DNA from: an uncultured Lachnospiraceae bacterium
GTDB taxonomy: Bacteria > Bacillota > Clostridia > Lachnospirales > Lachnospiraceae
Length of the DNA: 64,000 nt
Direction: 5' to 3'
Assembly: GCA_944383545.1 (NCBI GenBank)
Contig: CALWPY010000005.1
Coordinates: 62,001 to 126,000, forward strand
Of this stretch, positions 18,351 to 27,576 are shown one piece after another; positions within the stretch are counted from its first letter, which is position 1; every line of letters starts with the position of its first letter. The translations under genes and the position numbers were made by a program. The notes beneath the pieces were generated by a model that was not told the origin of the DNA, made no database searches, and saw only the letters and a list, made by a program, of their open reading frames with translations.

Positions 18351-19283
18351 ATGGCTTACAATTTTAAAGAAGTAATGAGTAAACCCGAGCGTCTTGCTCC
18401 GGGACACAGAATGTGTGCAGGCTGCGGCGGTACCATTGCCGTTCGTACCGTTCTTCGTGCATTAAAGGAAGGGGACAAAGCCGTAATCGGTAATGCCACA
18501 GGCTGTCTTGAAGTATCTACCTTTATGTATCCTTACACCTCATATGAAGACAGCTACATACATAATGCATTTGAAAATGCAGGTGCTACCCTGTCAGGAG
18601 TTGAAACCGCATACCACGCTTTGAAAAAGCGAGGTAAAATATCAGACAATTATAAATTCATCACCTTCGGCGGTGACGGCGGAACTTACGATATAGGTCT
18701 TCAGTCACTTTCAGGAGCAATGGAAAGAAATCATGACATGGTCTATGTCTGCTATGACAACGGAGCATATATGAATACGGGAATTCAGCGTTCTTCGGCA
18801 ACTCCTATGTATGCTGATACAACCACTACTCCTGCAGGAAAATGCTCCAACGGAAAAATGCAGAACAGAAAAGACCTTGCATCAATCCTTGCGGCACATG
18901 ACATTCCTTATGTGGCACAGTCTACATTCACGCCAACCATGAAGGATTTATATGTAAAGTCAGAAAAAGCAATTTATACTCCGGGAGCTGCATTTCTTAA
19001 TGTTATGGCTCCATGTCCGAGAGGCTGGAGATATGATGCAGCAGATATAATGGATATCTGCAAGCTGGCTGTAGAAACCTGTTACTGGCCACTCTTTGAG
19101 GTTGTGGAAGGAAGATGGATACTCAACTATGAGCCAAAGAAGAAGCTTCCTATCGAAGATTTTTTAAGAACACAGGGCCGTTTCAAGCATCTTTTTAAGC
19201 CTGAAAACGAACATCTTCTTGTTCAGTATCAGGAAGAAGTTGACAGACGTTGGGAAGACTTATTATTCAAGTGTTCAAGATAA
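18351..19283 (+). CDS. porB: 2-oxoacid:ferredoxin oxidoreductase, beta (TPP) subunit
   Basis: A 310-residue TPP-binding subunit. It shows the cluster-ligand motif MCAGCGG (21-27), a further cysteine in NATGCLEVS (C52) and the TPP/Mg motif GDGGTYDIG (108-116) with DNGAYMNTGIQRS downstream. AGGAGG precedes the ATG. It ends the four-gene operon, and a bidirectional terminator follows at 19318-19356. Together the four subunits make acetyl-CoA (or another acyl-CoA), CO2 and reduced ferredoxin, a key step in this anaerobe's carbon metabolism. Confidence 0.94.
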   Translation: MAYNFKEVMSKPERLAPGHRMCAGCGGTIAVRTVLRALKEGDKAVIGNATGCLEVSTFMYPYTSYEDSYIHNAFENAGATLSGVETAYHALKKRGKISDNYKFITFGGDGGTYDIGLQSLSGAMERNHDMVYVCYDNGAYMNTGIQRSSATPMYADTTTTPAGKCSNGKMQNRKDLASILAAHDIPYVAQSTFTPTMKDLYVKSEKAIYTPGAAFLNVMAPCPRGWRYDAADIMDICKLAVETCYWPLFEVVEGRWILNYEPKKKLPIEDFLRTQGRFKHLFKPENEHLLVQYQEEVDRRWEDLLFKCSR

Positions 19284-19317
19284 AATAATGTCCGAGTAAT
19301 GCTCTTGATAAAAAAGT

Positions 19318-19356
19318 ACCGCCTGTAAGTCATTCAAAACATGACTTGCAGGCGGT
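19318..19356. terminator. Bidirectional terminator between porB and gltA
   Basis: Sixteen-base arms (19318-19333 and 19341-19356) pair with one wobble around a 7-base loop. The plus side is followed by CTTCTTTCTTTTT and the minus side by ACTTTTTTATC. It serves two converging genes. Confidence 0.92.
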
Positions 19357-19369
19357 CTTCTTTCTTTTT

Positions 19370-20728
19370 CTACTTTCTGTCTTCTAAAGGAATGTATGTC
19401 CTTTCATCCATTATGCTCTTATATCCCGGTCTTATAATTTTATCCATATTTATAAGCTCCTCAAGTCTGTGTGCACTCCAGCCTACAATTCTTGCCATTG
19501 CAAATATAGGTGTATAAAGTTCTTCCGGAATGCCAAGCATGCTGTAAACGAATCCGCTGTAAAAATCAACATTTGCGCTTACGCCCTTATAGATTTTTCT
19601 CTTCTCTCCGATTATCTCAGGAGCAAGTTTTTCAATATTTGAATAGAGCTTAAAATCCTTTTCACGATGCTTTTCTACTGCAAGCTTTTCTACAAAGCCT
19701 TTAAATACCCTTGCCCTCGGGTCAGATATTGCATATACGGCATGTCCCATTCCGTATATAAGACCTTTTCTGTCAAATGCCTCCTTATCTACGATTTTTC
19801 CAAGATAGTATCTTAACTCATCTTCATCGTCATAGTCTTTGATGTGCGCCCTTATGTCATCCATCATTTCCATAACCTTAATGTTTGCACCGCCATGCTT
19901 AGGTCCTTTCAGGGATGACAGAGCTGCAGCAATTACAGAATATGTGTCTGAGCCTGATGAAGTTACTACTCTTGTAGTAAAAGTAGAGTTATTTCCACCG
20001 CCGTGTTCCATATGAAGCACAAGTGCAACATCCAGTACTCGGGCCTCAAGCTCAGTATATGCTTTATCAGGTCTCATCATCCTTAAGATGTTCTCTGCTG
20101 TTGAAAGCTGAGGGTCAGGTCTGTGTATATACATACTCTCATCACGCTCATAATGATTATATGCACAATATCCGTACACAGCCATCATAGGCATCTCACT
20201 TATAAGATTTAAGCTCTGTCTTAACACATTTTCTACTGAAGTGTCAGAAACATTATCATCATATGCAGCAAGGGTAAGTACACTCTTTGTCATTGAATTC
20301 ATTATATCCTTGCTCGGCGCCTTCATAATTACGTCCCTTGTGAAGTTAGTAGGAAGAGTTCTGGATTCTCCTAAGATTTTCTTAAATTCCGCAAGCTCCG
20401 AAGCATTTGGAAGATCTCCAAATAAGAGAAGATAAGCTATTTCCTCAAAACCGTATCTTTTAAAATTAAAGCCTTTTACCAGGTCTATCACATTATAACC
20501 CCTGTACCAAAGCTGTCCTTCACATGGTACCTGAACACCGTTTTCTTCCTTAAAGGAATCTATTCTGGATATCTTTGTAATTCCTGCCAGAACGCCCTTT
20601 CCGTTCTTGTCCCTGAGTCCTCTTTTTACTCCGTATTCCTCAAAAAGGCTCGCATCAATAGCATCTGATTTCCTGCATATTTCCCCATACTTTTTTGTAA
20701 ATTCTTCTATATCTCTTATATCTGTCAC
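19370..20728 (-). CDS. gltA: Citrate synthase
   Basis: The start is placed at GTG 20728, because GGGAGG lies 8 bases upstream; the in-frame ATG at 20746 overlaps that ribosome site. The 452-residue enzyme condenses acetyl-CoA and oxaloacetate to citrate. Catalytic-region motifs are LHMEHGGGNNSTF, GMGHAVYAISDPRA and SANVDFYSGFVY, which contain the two histidines and the aspartate. It is longer than the common 370-residue Gram-positive form, and an N-terminal extension precedes the WYRGYNVIDLV motif, a variant seen in Clostridia. It converges with porB. Together with the aconitase-family enzyme and Icd it gives a route to 2-oxoglutarate. Confidence 0.95.
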   Translation of the reverse strand: MTDIRDIEEFTKKYGEICRKSDAIDASLFEEYGVKRGLRDKNGKGVLAGITKISRIDSFKEENGVQVPCEGQLWYRGYNVIDLVKGFNFKRYGFEEIAYLLLFGDLPNASELAEFKKILGESRTLPTNFTRDVIMKAPSKDIMNSMTKSVLTLAAYDDNVSDTSVENVLRQSLNLISEMPMMAVYGYCAYNHYERDESMYIHRPDPQLSTAENILRMMRPDKAYTELEARVLDVALVLHMEHGGGNNSTFTTRVVTSSGSDTYSVIAAALSSLKGPKHGGANIKVMEMMDDIRAHIKDYDDEDELRYYLGKIVDKEAFDRKGLIYGMGHAVYAISDPRARVFKGFVEKLAVEKHREKDFKLYSNIEKLAPEIIGEKRKIYKGVSANVDFYSGFVYSMLGIPEELYTPIFAMARIVGWSAHRLEELINMDKIIRPGYKSIMDERTYIPLEDRK

Positions 20729-20779
20729 TTTTATAACCTCCCACATTTGTAATTAATATTTATATAAAGTCCTTAACAT

Positions 20780-21262
20780 TTACAATGTCTCCGACCTGTC
20801 TTTTATTATCTTTGTAAAATTAACGACTTCATGCTCATATTCTTCATTCATAAACTTGGAATTTATCATAAAGTCGGCCGATGATTTATTATTTGCAATA
20901 GGTATGTCATACACCTGTGCTATTCTTAAAAGTGCCTTTACATCAGGGTCATGAGGCTGTGCAGTAAGAGGGTCTGAAAAAAATATTATCATATCAATAC
21001 GCCCTTCAACTATTTTTGCTCCTATCTGCTGGTCGCCTCCCAAAGGACCGCTGTTATAGCCTTTAACCGTGAGCCCTGTTTTTTCGGTAATCATTCTTGC
21101 CGTAGTACCTGTGCCGCATAACTTGTGCTTTTTAAGGATTTCTCTGTTTTCCTCACACCATGAAATAAGTTCAGCCTTTTTTCCGTCGTGCGCAATAAGC
21201 GCTATGCTTTTCAATTTTCCTATGGTCATTGTAACAAAATCATCGTTTAATATTTTTTCCAT
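20780..21262 (-). CDS. mgsA: Methylglyoxal synthase
   Basis: A 160-residue enzyme that turns dihydroxyacetone phosphate into methylglyoxal and phosphate, an overflow bypass when sugar phosphates build up. It shows IALIAHDGKK with the active-site His and Asp, the GTTARMITE phosphate loop, SGPLGGDQQIGA with the catalytic Asp and FFSDPLTAQPHDPDVKAL. The gene overlaps the end of mnmA by 16 bases, so translation is coupled. Its link to galactose use elsewhere in the window is only metabolic. Confidence 0.95.
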   Translation of the reverse strand: MEKILNDDFVTMTIGKLKSIALIAHDGKKAELISWCEENREILKKHKLCGTGTTARMITEKTGLTVKGYNSGPLGGDQQIGAKIVEGRIDMIIFFSDPLTAQPHDPDVKALLRIAQVYDIPIANNKSSADFMINSKFMNEEYEHEVVNFTKIIKDRSETL

Positions 21263-22314
21263 ATAATGCCTCCTCCCATGACTCTGTCTCCGTCGTATAT
21301 AACCAGTGACTGACCACTTGTTGCAGCCCTCTGTGGCTCATCAAAAACCATATCCACCGAGCCGTCACTGTTTACCTTAAGTATTCCGGGCTGTTCTTTA
21401 TGCCTGTATCTTATCTTTGCACTTACCCTGATTCCTTCATTGTAAACTTCTTTCTCATATTTATTAATTGCATTAATAAAGCTTACATTTTCTGCATGGA
21501 CGGATTTTGTAAACAAATCTTCGCTTTTTCCCAACACTACTTCATTGGTATCAGTTCTTATCTCACATACGTAAAGAGGCTCTTTTGCAGCTATTCCAAG
21601 ACCTTTCCTCTGTCCTATCGTATAACTGTAAATTCCTTTATGAGTTCCAAGTATATTTCCCTGTCTGTCAACGAAATTTCCGCTTTCAGGAATCTTCTCC
21701 GTACAAACGGCGCATTTTTTTATTACTTTCTTATAATCTCCGTCAGGTACAAAACATATATCCTGACTGTCATGCTTTTTAGCATTTATAAATCCGTTTT
21801 CTTCTGCTATCTTTCTTATTTCTTCCTTTGTATATTCACCTAATGGAAATTCAATGTGTGAAAGCTGCTCCTGCGAAAAAAAGTAAAGAAAATAACTCTG
21901 GTCCTTAGATAGGTCCCTTGCCTTTTTCAGGACATATTCTCCTTTTTCTTCATCATATTCCTTTAATACATAATGACCCGTAACTATCGTATCACACCCA
22001 AGTTCTGCCGCCTTTTCATACAGGCGTCCGAATTTCATGGTTTTATTACAGTCTATACATGGATTAGGGGTATGTCCTTTAAGATATGTTGATACAAATT
22101 TATCTATAACATTTTCCTTGAATTCCTCTTTATAATCCACTACATAATATGGGATTTCCAGTCGACGGCATATGTTTTCTGCATCTTTCATATCTTCACT
22201 GTCAAACAGCTTCATGGTAATTCCTATACATTCATATCCTTTTTGCTTCATAAGGAGAGCTGCAACGGAACTGTCCACACCTCCGCTCATGGCAATAAGC
22301 GCTCTTTTATTCAT
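21247..22314 (-). CDS. mnmA: tRNA-specific 2-thiouridylase
   Basis: A 355-residue enzyme that thiolates U34 of Lys, Glu and Gln tRNAs. The PP-loop SGGVDSS (9-15) binds ATP. The catalytic cysteine pair is in NPCIDCNKTMKFG and in DSQDICFVPDGDY. SYTIGQRKGLG and the C-terminal beta-barrel (ATSGQSLVIYDGDRVMGGG region) complete the family pattern. Length is normal. It is upstream of and overlaps mgsA; ftsH lies 62 bases further upstream. Confidence 0.96.
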   Translation of the reverse strand: MNKRALIAMSGGVDSSVAALLMKQKGYECIGITMKLFDSEDMKDAENICRRLEIPYYVVDYKEEFKENVIDKFVSTYLKGHTPNPCIDCNKTMKFGRLYEKAAELGCDTIVTGHYVLKEYDEEKGEYVLKKARDLSKDQSYFLYFFSQEQLSHIEFPLGEYTKEEIRKIAEENGFINAKKHDSQDICFVPDGDYKKVIKKCAVCTEKIPESGNFVDRQGNILGTHKGIYSYTIGQRKGLGIAAKEPLYVCEIRTDTNEVVLGKSEDLFTKSVHAENVSFINAINKYEKEVYNEGIRVSAKIRYRHKEQPGILKVNSDGSVDMVFDEPQRAATSGQSLVIYDGDRVMGGGIIWKKY

Positions 22315-22376
22315 TTCCGCATGCCTCCCTCCTTAAGCAAATATAATACATAAGATGATTTATAATTTATTATGGT

Positions 22377-24215
22377 CTAATTATTTGGCATAAGTGTATT
22401 TTCCTTGGAATTGAGTATACTCATAAATTCCTCACCTGTAATGGTTTCATCCTCGTAAAGCTTCTTTGATATTTCATGAAGCTTCTGTATGTTTTTCTTC
22501 AGAATATCCTGTGCTTTCTTATGCTGCTCAGTTACCACCGCTACTACCATTTTATCAATCTGGGTCTGTGTTTCAACGGAACATGCAAGACTTGTATCTC
22601 CACCCAGATATTGATTATTCACGGTTTCCATGGCAACCATGTCAAATTCTTTACTCATACCGTATCTCGATATCATGGCTCTGGCAACCTTAGTAGCCTG
22701 CTCAATATCATTAGATGCACCTGTAGTGATTTCATTAAATATAAGCTCTTCTGCCGCCCGTCCTCCGGTGAGGGTAGCGATTCTGTTTTCAAGTTCCGTC
22801 TTTGTCATAAGGTAATGTTCACCGTCTTCCACCTGCATGGTATATCCCAGTGCTCCGGATGTTCTCGGTATAATAGTTATTTTCTGAACAGGTGCAGACT
22901 GTGTCTGCATTGCCGCAACAAGTGCATGTCCTACCTCATGATATGCCACAACAAGTTTTTCTTTATTGGAAAGAATTTTATTTTTCTTCTGATATCCTGC
23001 AATTACTACTTCTACACTTTCCATGAGGTCGCTTTGAACAACAATCTTCCTGCCTTCCCTTACGGCTCTTAATGCAGCTTCATTCACTATATTTGCAAGC
23101 TGTGCACCCGATGCACCCGATGCAGCCTTTGCAATGGCAGCAAAATCTACATTGTCAGATATTCTTACCTTCTTTGCATGTACTTTAAGTATGTCAATTC
23201 TACCCTGAAGGTCAGGAAGCTCTACAGGTATTCTTCTGTCAAAACGTCCCGGTCGGAGTAATGCCGGGTCAAGTGATTCCGGTCTGTTTGTAGCCGCCAG
23301 AATAACAACTCCCGTATTGCCTTCAAATCCGTCCATTTCGGTAAGAAGCTGGTTTAATGTCTGTTCTCTTTCATCATTTGTACTGAGCTGGTTATCCCTC
23401 TTCTTTCCTATGGCATCAATCTCATCAATAAATACGATACATGGTGCTTTTTCCTTTGCCTGTTTAAATAAATCTCTAACCTTTGCCGCACCCATACCTA
23501 CAAACATCTGAACAAATTCAGAGCCGGAAATTGAAAAGAAAGGAACATTTGCTTCACCTGCAACTGCTCTTGCCAGAAGCGTCTTACCTGTTCCCGGAGG
23601 GCCTACAAGCAATGCACCTTTCGGAAGTGTTGCTCCGATTTCCGTGTATTTTTCAGGCTGGTGAAGGTATTCAACGATTTCTTTAAGTAAATCTTTTGCC
23701 TCTTCTTCACCTGCAACATCTTTAAATTTAATTCCTGTATCGGACTTAACATATACCCTTGCATTACTTTTACCCATGCCAAAGGACATGGTGTCAGGGC
23801 TGTCACCCATTTTACGAAGCATCTTTTTAGATATAAATTTCCATACAATAAACAGGAATAAAGCATATATTAAAAATGTTACCAGATAATATAAAATAGG
23901 ATTTGTCTGTTCAATTATTTCTGCTCCGAATGTCGCGCCTGACTCATATAGTCTCTCATAAAGTTCAGCGTCCGCAACTATTCCCGTCTTATACAAATTA
24001 CCGTTTTTATCCGAAAATATAATCTGATTACTCTGTATATTAGCCTCTGCAATTTCCTTTTCATCTATCATCTGCATAAAAACATTGTAACCAACTTCAA
24101 GATACTGTCTTTTTACAACATTATTATAAAAGAAGATATTTAATAAAGCGAATATTACAATCATAATAACCAGAGACATGATTGCGGGTTTCTTATTTGG
24201 CTTCATCTCCTCCAT
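22377..24215 (-). CDS. ftsH: ATP-dependent zinc metalloprotease FtsH
   Basis: A 612-residue membrane protease. Two N-terminal helices (about 12-31 and 108-128) flank a short extracytoplasmic domain. The AAA module follows, with Walker A GPPGTGKT, Walker [13 protein letters not shown] and the SRH RPGRFDR. The zinc protease motif AYHEVGHAL (HExGH) comes after it. It degrades misfolded membrane proteins and regulators. A strong AAAGGAGG site fixes the start. The C-terminal tail is short. It appears to be transcribed on its own or with mnmA-mgsA downstream. Confidence 0.96.
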   Translation of the reverse strand: MEEMKPNKKPAIMSLVIMIVIFALLNIFFYNNVVKRQYLEVGYNVFMQMIDEKEIAEANIQSNQIIFSDKNGNLYKTGIVADAELYERLYESGATFGAEIIEQTNPILYYLVTFLIYALFLFIVWKFISKKMLRKMGDSPDTMSFGMGKSNARVYVKSDTGIKFKDVAGEEEAKDLLKEIVEYLHQPEKYTEIGATLPKGALLVGPPGTGKTLLARAVAGEANVPFFSISGSEFVQMFVGMGAAKVRDLFKQAKEKAPCIVFIDEIDAIGKKRDNQLSTNDEREQTLNQLLTEMDGFEGNTGVVILAATNRPESLDPALLRPGRFDRRIPVELPDLQGRIDILKVHAKKVRISDNVDFAAIAKAASGASGAQLANIVNEAALRAVREGRKIVVQSDLMESVEVVIAGYQKKNKILSNKEKLVVAYHEVGHALVAAMQTQSAPVQKITIIPRTSGALGYTMQVEDGEHYLMTKTELENRIATLTGGRAAEELIFNEITTGASNDIEQATKVARAMISRYGMSKEFDMVAMETVNNQYLGGDTSLACSVETQTQIDKMVVAVVTEQHKKAQDILKKNIQKLHEISKKLYEDETITGEEFMSILNSKENTLMPNN

Positions 24216-24316
24216 AGTTGTGTCCTCCTTTGGTATTTTTCGTAATGTTCACTTTTTAATAATACTATATTAAAGTGTTCAAAATGTTAAATGAAGATAA
24301 ACTATTCTTAATTAAC

Positions 24317-24360
24317 ATATACCCGCAGCCATATATATACATAAACAGCTCCGGGTATAT
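24317..24360 (-). terminator. Weak stem-loop after the AI-2E transporter gene
   Basis: Nine-base arms ATATACCCG/CGGGTATAT (24317-24325 and 24352-24360) with a 26-base loop, directly after the stop codon of the minus-strand gene. The T-run beyond it is poor, so activity is uncertain. Confidence 0.35.
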
Positions 24361-24361
24361 A

Positions 24362-25639
24362 TTAATTATTATTTTCCTCAAAATCATCATTCTCAGGAAG
24401 ATTTTCACTTTCTTCTAAATTATCTTTATTATCAGATTCATCTTTAGTGTCAGATTCGTCTATATTAGATGAATATCCACCACCATCTTCAATTCTTTTA
24501 TCATCATAAAAGTCTTCGTCATTAAAGTCTTCATCAGACACACGTCTGTTTACATCATTTTTAAGAAGTGTATAAATAACGGTTGCCACAGGCACTCCTA
24601 TAAACATTCCTACGATTCCAAAAAGACCTCCCCCGACACTTACTCCGAGAAGCACCCAGATAGCAGGAAGTCCAAGCTTTGTACCTACTACCTTTGGATA
24701 TATAAGATTATTTTCCACCTGCTGAAGTATAACAAGGAAAATCAAAAATATTATTGCTTTTCTCGGTGATACAAGCAGAAGGAGCACGAATGCAACTCCG
24801 CCTCCTACCCATGCGCCGAGAATAGGCACAAGAGCGGTAATACCTATTACAACACCAATCAGCGCAGCATAATCCAGTCTTAATATAAACATTCCGATTG
24901 TACAAAGTGAGCCTAATATACATGCCTCAAGCATCTGTCCGGAAACATAATTTCTGAATACTTCCACAATTATTTCGGAAACATAACAGGAGGTATCATA
25001 CAACCTTGCAGGCATATAAGCCTTAGCTATTCTTTTAACCTGACTTATAAGCCTTCTCTGTCCGCTCATAACATATATGGAAAGTACTATGGCAATTACA
25101 AACGAAGCAAGTCCTGATATAAAGTTTGTGGTAACACTCAGAATTTTAGGAAGCATATCCGTAACTACAGCACCTATCTCATCAATCCTGTCCGTTATCA
25201 TGTTGGAAAATTCTGATATATCTATCCGTCTCATGCCAAGAAGGTCCGTAATTTTATTAAGCAGACTCTGAAGCTCTTCTAAGTAATTTCCAATATTGGA
25301 AATAAATGTCTGAATGTTGGCTCCTATCTGAGGCGCAATAAACCTTATTAAAAGACCGATAATACCAAATGCAGCCAGATACACAAAAAGTATTGCCATA
25401 ATCTTAGCTATATTTTCTTTTATTTTGCATTTTTTATGAAATAAATCTTTGAGTCCCTTATAAGGCCTGTCCAACACAAAAGCTATTGCTACTCCGATAA
25501 AAAACGGAGACATAAGGCCTAAAAATTTACCCAGAAAATTTAACACATCATCAAAATGCATTACAAATATTACAAGTGCTACTGCATAAGTTATGATAAT
25601 AATAGATTGTTTAAGCTTAGTTCTTCCTAATGGATTCAT
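24362..25639 (-). CDS. AI-2E family transporter
   Basis: A 425-residue multi-pass membrane protein with about eight hydrophobic segments. Two pairs lie in the first 95 residues, a long loop follows, then a cluster from about 160 to 365. It has the family motif PxxxGAWVGGG...LLVSPRKAIIFLIFLVILQQVENNLIYPKVVG (key parts LVPILGAWVGG and QQVENNLIYPKVVG). The C-terminal 60 residues are extremely acidic and likely disordered. The family includes the TqsA/PerM group; substrates vary, so export of a quorum signal should not be assumed. It lies alone between ftsH and cls. Confidence 0.9.
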   Translation of the reverse strand: MNPLGRTKLKQSIIIITYAVALVIFVMHFDDVLNFLGKFLGLMSPFFIGVAIAFVLDRPYKGLKDLFHKKCKIKENIAKIMAILFVYLAAFGIIGLLIRFIAPQIGANIQTFISNIGNYLEELQSLLNKITDLLGMRRIDISEFSNMITDRIDEIGAVVTDMLPKILSVTTNFISGLASFVIAIVLSIYVMSGQRRLISQVKRIAKAYMPARLYDTSCYVSEIIVEVFRNYVSGQMLEACILGSLCTIGMFILRLDYAALIGVVIGITALVPILGAWVGGGVAFVLLLLVSPRKAIIFLIFLVILQQVENNLIYPKVVGTKLGLPAIWVLLGVSVGGGLFGIVGMFIGVPVATVIYTLLKNDVNRRVSDEDFNDEDFYDDKRIEDGGGYSSNIDESDTKDESDNKDNLEESENLPENDDFEENNN

Positions 25640-25699
25640 TTTCCTGTCCTTATTTTCTTTTTTTGATAGTATAACACAGTTAAGTATTTTATATCAAGG

Positions 25700-27241
25700 T
25701 TAAAAAAGAGGAGCAAAAACCTTAAGCACGGAATTAAAGAGTCCTCCCCAGAATCCCGTCTTCACATCTTCCGGTTTAACCTCACGGGATATTTCCATTG
25801 TTTTGAAGGCATCCTCCTTTAATTCATATACCGCACGTTTATTATAAAACAGCGCCGCACATTCAAAATGCAGATAAAGACTTCTGTAATCCATGTTTAT
25901 TGTTCCAACAATTCCTATCTTGTCATCACAGACAATACTCTTTGAATGTATAAATCCGGGCGTGAATTCATATATTTTTACTCCCGCCCTCATCAGCGCC
26001 TTATAATTTGACCTCGTTATTCTGTATGCAATCTTTTTATCCGGTATTCCGGGAGTAACTATTCTTATATCTACTCCTCTTAAAGCAGCCACAATTATTG
26101 ACCTTTTCAGTTCCTCGCTTAGAATCAGATACGGTGTAAATATATATACATAATTTTTAGCCTGATTTAAAATTTCTGCATAAACATTTTCTGCCAGAGG
26201 CTTATCATCTATCGGAGCGTCGCAATACGGCTGAACATATCCCTGATTCTGATATGCTTCAGGCGGAAATTCATCTGACCTGTATTTTAATATATCTTCA
26301 TCTTCAAATTTTACGGTATTCCACATTTCAAGAAAAATTGTAGTAAATCCCCAGACGCCTTCTCCCGTAAGCTTAATTCCCGTGTCCTTCCAGTAACCGT
26401 ACGGACTGTTTATGTTTATATATCTGTCTGAAAGATTTGTTCCTCCGGTAAATGCAACCTTTCCGTCTATTACAAATATTTTTCTGTGGTCCCTGTTATT
26501 CATGATAAGTGAAAACACGGGAATTACATGATTAAACTTCATGCACTTAATATTAGGACTCAGGGATTCCAGATATTCGTTATATTTTCTCGGAAGATAC
26601 AAAAGACAGCCCATATCATCATAAAGGATTCGCACCTCAACTCCTGCCTTTGCTTTTTCAACTATAATATCCAGAATCGGATTCCACATTTCACCTATTT
26701 CTATTGTAAACATTTCCAGAAATATAAATTTTTCTGCCTTTTGAAGCTCTTCTTTAATACTTTCAAACATATAGCTGCTGTCTGAAAAATATTTTACCGC
26801 CGTATTTTCAAACACAGGAAAAGCTCCGTCATTCCATAAATATCTGGAAGTTGCCGAAATACGATGATTTTCATTGGCGAGTTTATTAATCATTTCCTCG
26901 TCCTGAATTTTATACTTTTTAAATTTATCCGACGCAAATTCCATTTTTCTCCTGAGCTTTCTGCTCGGTGTTTTATCGCCAAATAATATATAATACGGTA
27001 CTCCGATAAACGGAAATACAAGAACTATTATAATCCAGCCTATTTTATACTCTACAGGTTCATGCTCGGAATTAATCGTATATACCACGAAAACTGCTGC
27101 CAGAATATTTATTGCTATTGATACATATGGATAAATTTCAAACAGCCTTAAAAAAAAGACTATAAACCAAAAAACCTGTAATAAAACAAGCATTACCGTA
27201 AATATTATTCTTCCAAAAATTACTTTTCTGTACTTTTTCAT
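25700..27241 (-). CDS. cls: Cardiolipin synthase
   Basis: A 513-residue phospholipase-D-superfamily enzyme that joins two phosphatidylglycerols to make cardiolipin. Two N-terminal membrane helices (about 10-60) are followed by two HKD motifs, HRKIFVIDGKVAFTGG and HSKSIVCDDKIGIVGT. Length and layout match bacterial Cls. The AI-2E gene is 60 bases downstream. Upstream lies a 335-base gene-free region with repeats. Confidence 0.95.
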   Translation of the reverse strand: MKKYRKVIFGRIIFTVMLVLLQVFWFIVFFLRLFEIYPYVSIAINILAAVFVVYTINSEHEPVEYKIGWIIIVLVFPFIGVPYYILFGDKTPSRKLRRKMEFASDKFKKYKIQDEEMINKLANENHRISATSRYLWNDGAFPVFENTAVKYFSDSSYMFESIKEELQKAEKFIFLEMFTIEIGEMWNPILDIIVEKAKAGVEVRILYDDMGCLLYLPRKYNEYLESLSPNIKCMKFNHVIPVFSLIMNNRDHRKIFVIDGKVAFTGGTNLSDRYININSPYGYWKDTGIKLTGEGVWGFTTIFLEMWNTVKFEDEDILKYRSDEFPPEAYQNQGYVQPYCDAPIDDKPLAENVYAEILNQAKNYVYIFTPYLILSEELKRSIIVAALRGVDIRIVTPGIPDKKIAYRITRSNYKALMRAGVKIYEFTPGFIHSKSIVCDDKIGIVGTINMDYRSLYLHFECAALFYNKRAVYELKEDAFKTMEISREVKPEDVKTGFWGGLFNSVLKVFAPLF

Positions 27242-27302
27242 TTTTCCTCCCGGTAAAACATAAACTTATGCTATCCTGTGCAGACACAATATGTCGCAAT
27301 GT

Positions 27303-27398
27303 TCATTGTATCATGTTATCACCAATCCGAAGGATTGATGATGCACGCACAGCGCCATCGCGCAGCGATTTTCATGCGCTGTGCTCATTGTATCATGT
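27303..27398. repeat. 14-bp direct repeats bounding a small structured insert
   Basis: TCATTGTATCATGT occurs exactly at 27303-27316 and 27385-27398. The 68 bases between them contain two hairpins, one of them the GC-rich repeat copy B. This is the layout of a small insertion flanked by a duplicated target, but the repeats are long for a target duplication and could be slippage products. Confidence 0.5.
27350..27381 (+). repeat. GC-rich dispersed intergenic repeat, copy B
   Basis: Outer arms CAGCGC/GCGCTG (27350-27355, 27376-27381), inner arms ATCGC/GCGAT (27357-27361, 27365-27369) with loop GCA, and unpaired TTTCAT. The same architecture occurs at 51442-51477, where the inner arms are ATTGC/GCAAT. 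Confidence 0.7.
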
Positions 27399-27518
27399 CG
27401 CTGCAGGAATGAAACCAAATTTTATAATAATGTGTACCATATTTATCAGCATTTTACAATAAAAATATTAACTGTTTTTTAACTGTATTTAAACTATATT
27501 CTATTTTTACATAAAGAT

Positions 27519-27555
27519 AGGACATCTGTAGTATTTTTCATCCTGCAGATGTCCT
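27519..27555 (-). terminator. Stem-loop after the alcohol dehydrogenase gene
   Basis: Ten-base perfect arms (27519-27528, 27546-27555) with a 17-base loop, 22 bases past the adh stop. The following minus-strand sequence ATCTTTATGTAAAAA is only moderately T-rich. Confidence 0.5.
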
Positions 27556-27576
27556 AAAAATATCATATGATAATTG

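Larger units (their letters stand above)
27242..27576. other. 335-base gene-free region with repeats
   Basis: No supported gene. It carries the cls ribosome site at its left end, a hairpin ATCACCAATCC...GGATTGATGAT (27319-27343), a GC-rich repeat (copy B, 27350-27381) and 14-bp direct repeats (27303-27316, 27385-27398). The adh terminator candidate is at its right end (27519-27555). The stretch 27400-27518 is plain AT-rich sequence. Confidence 0.7.

Noticed and set aside
22476..23072. Forward ORF of 198 codons opposite ftsH
   Set aside because: Cys- and His-rich shadow frame; ftsH on the other strand has all catalytic motifs.
24216..24361. Imperfect inverted repeat upstream of ftsH as an operator (LexA- or CtsR-like)
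   Set aside because: The arms GTTCACT and AGTGTTCA do not fit either consensus or spacing well.
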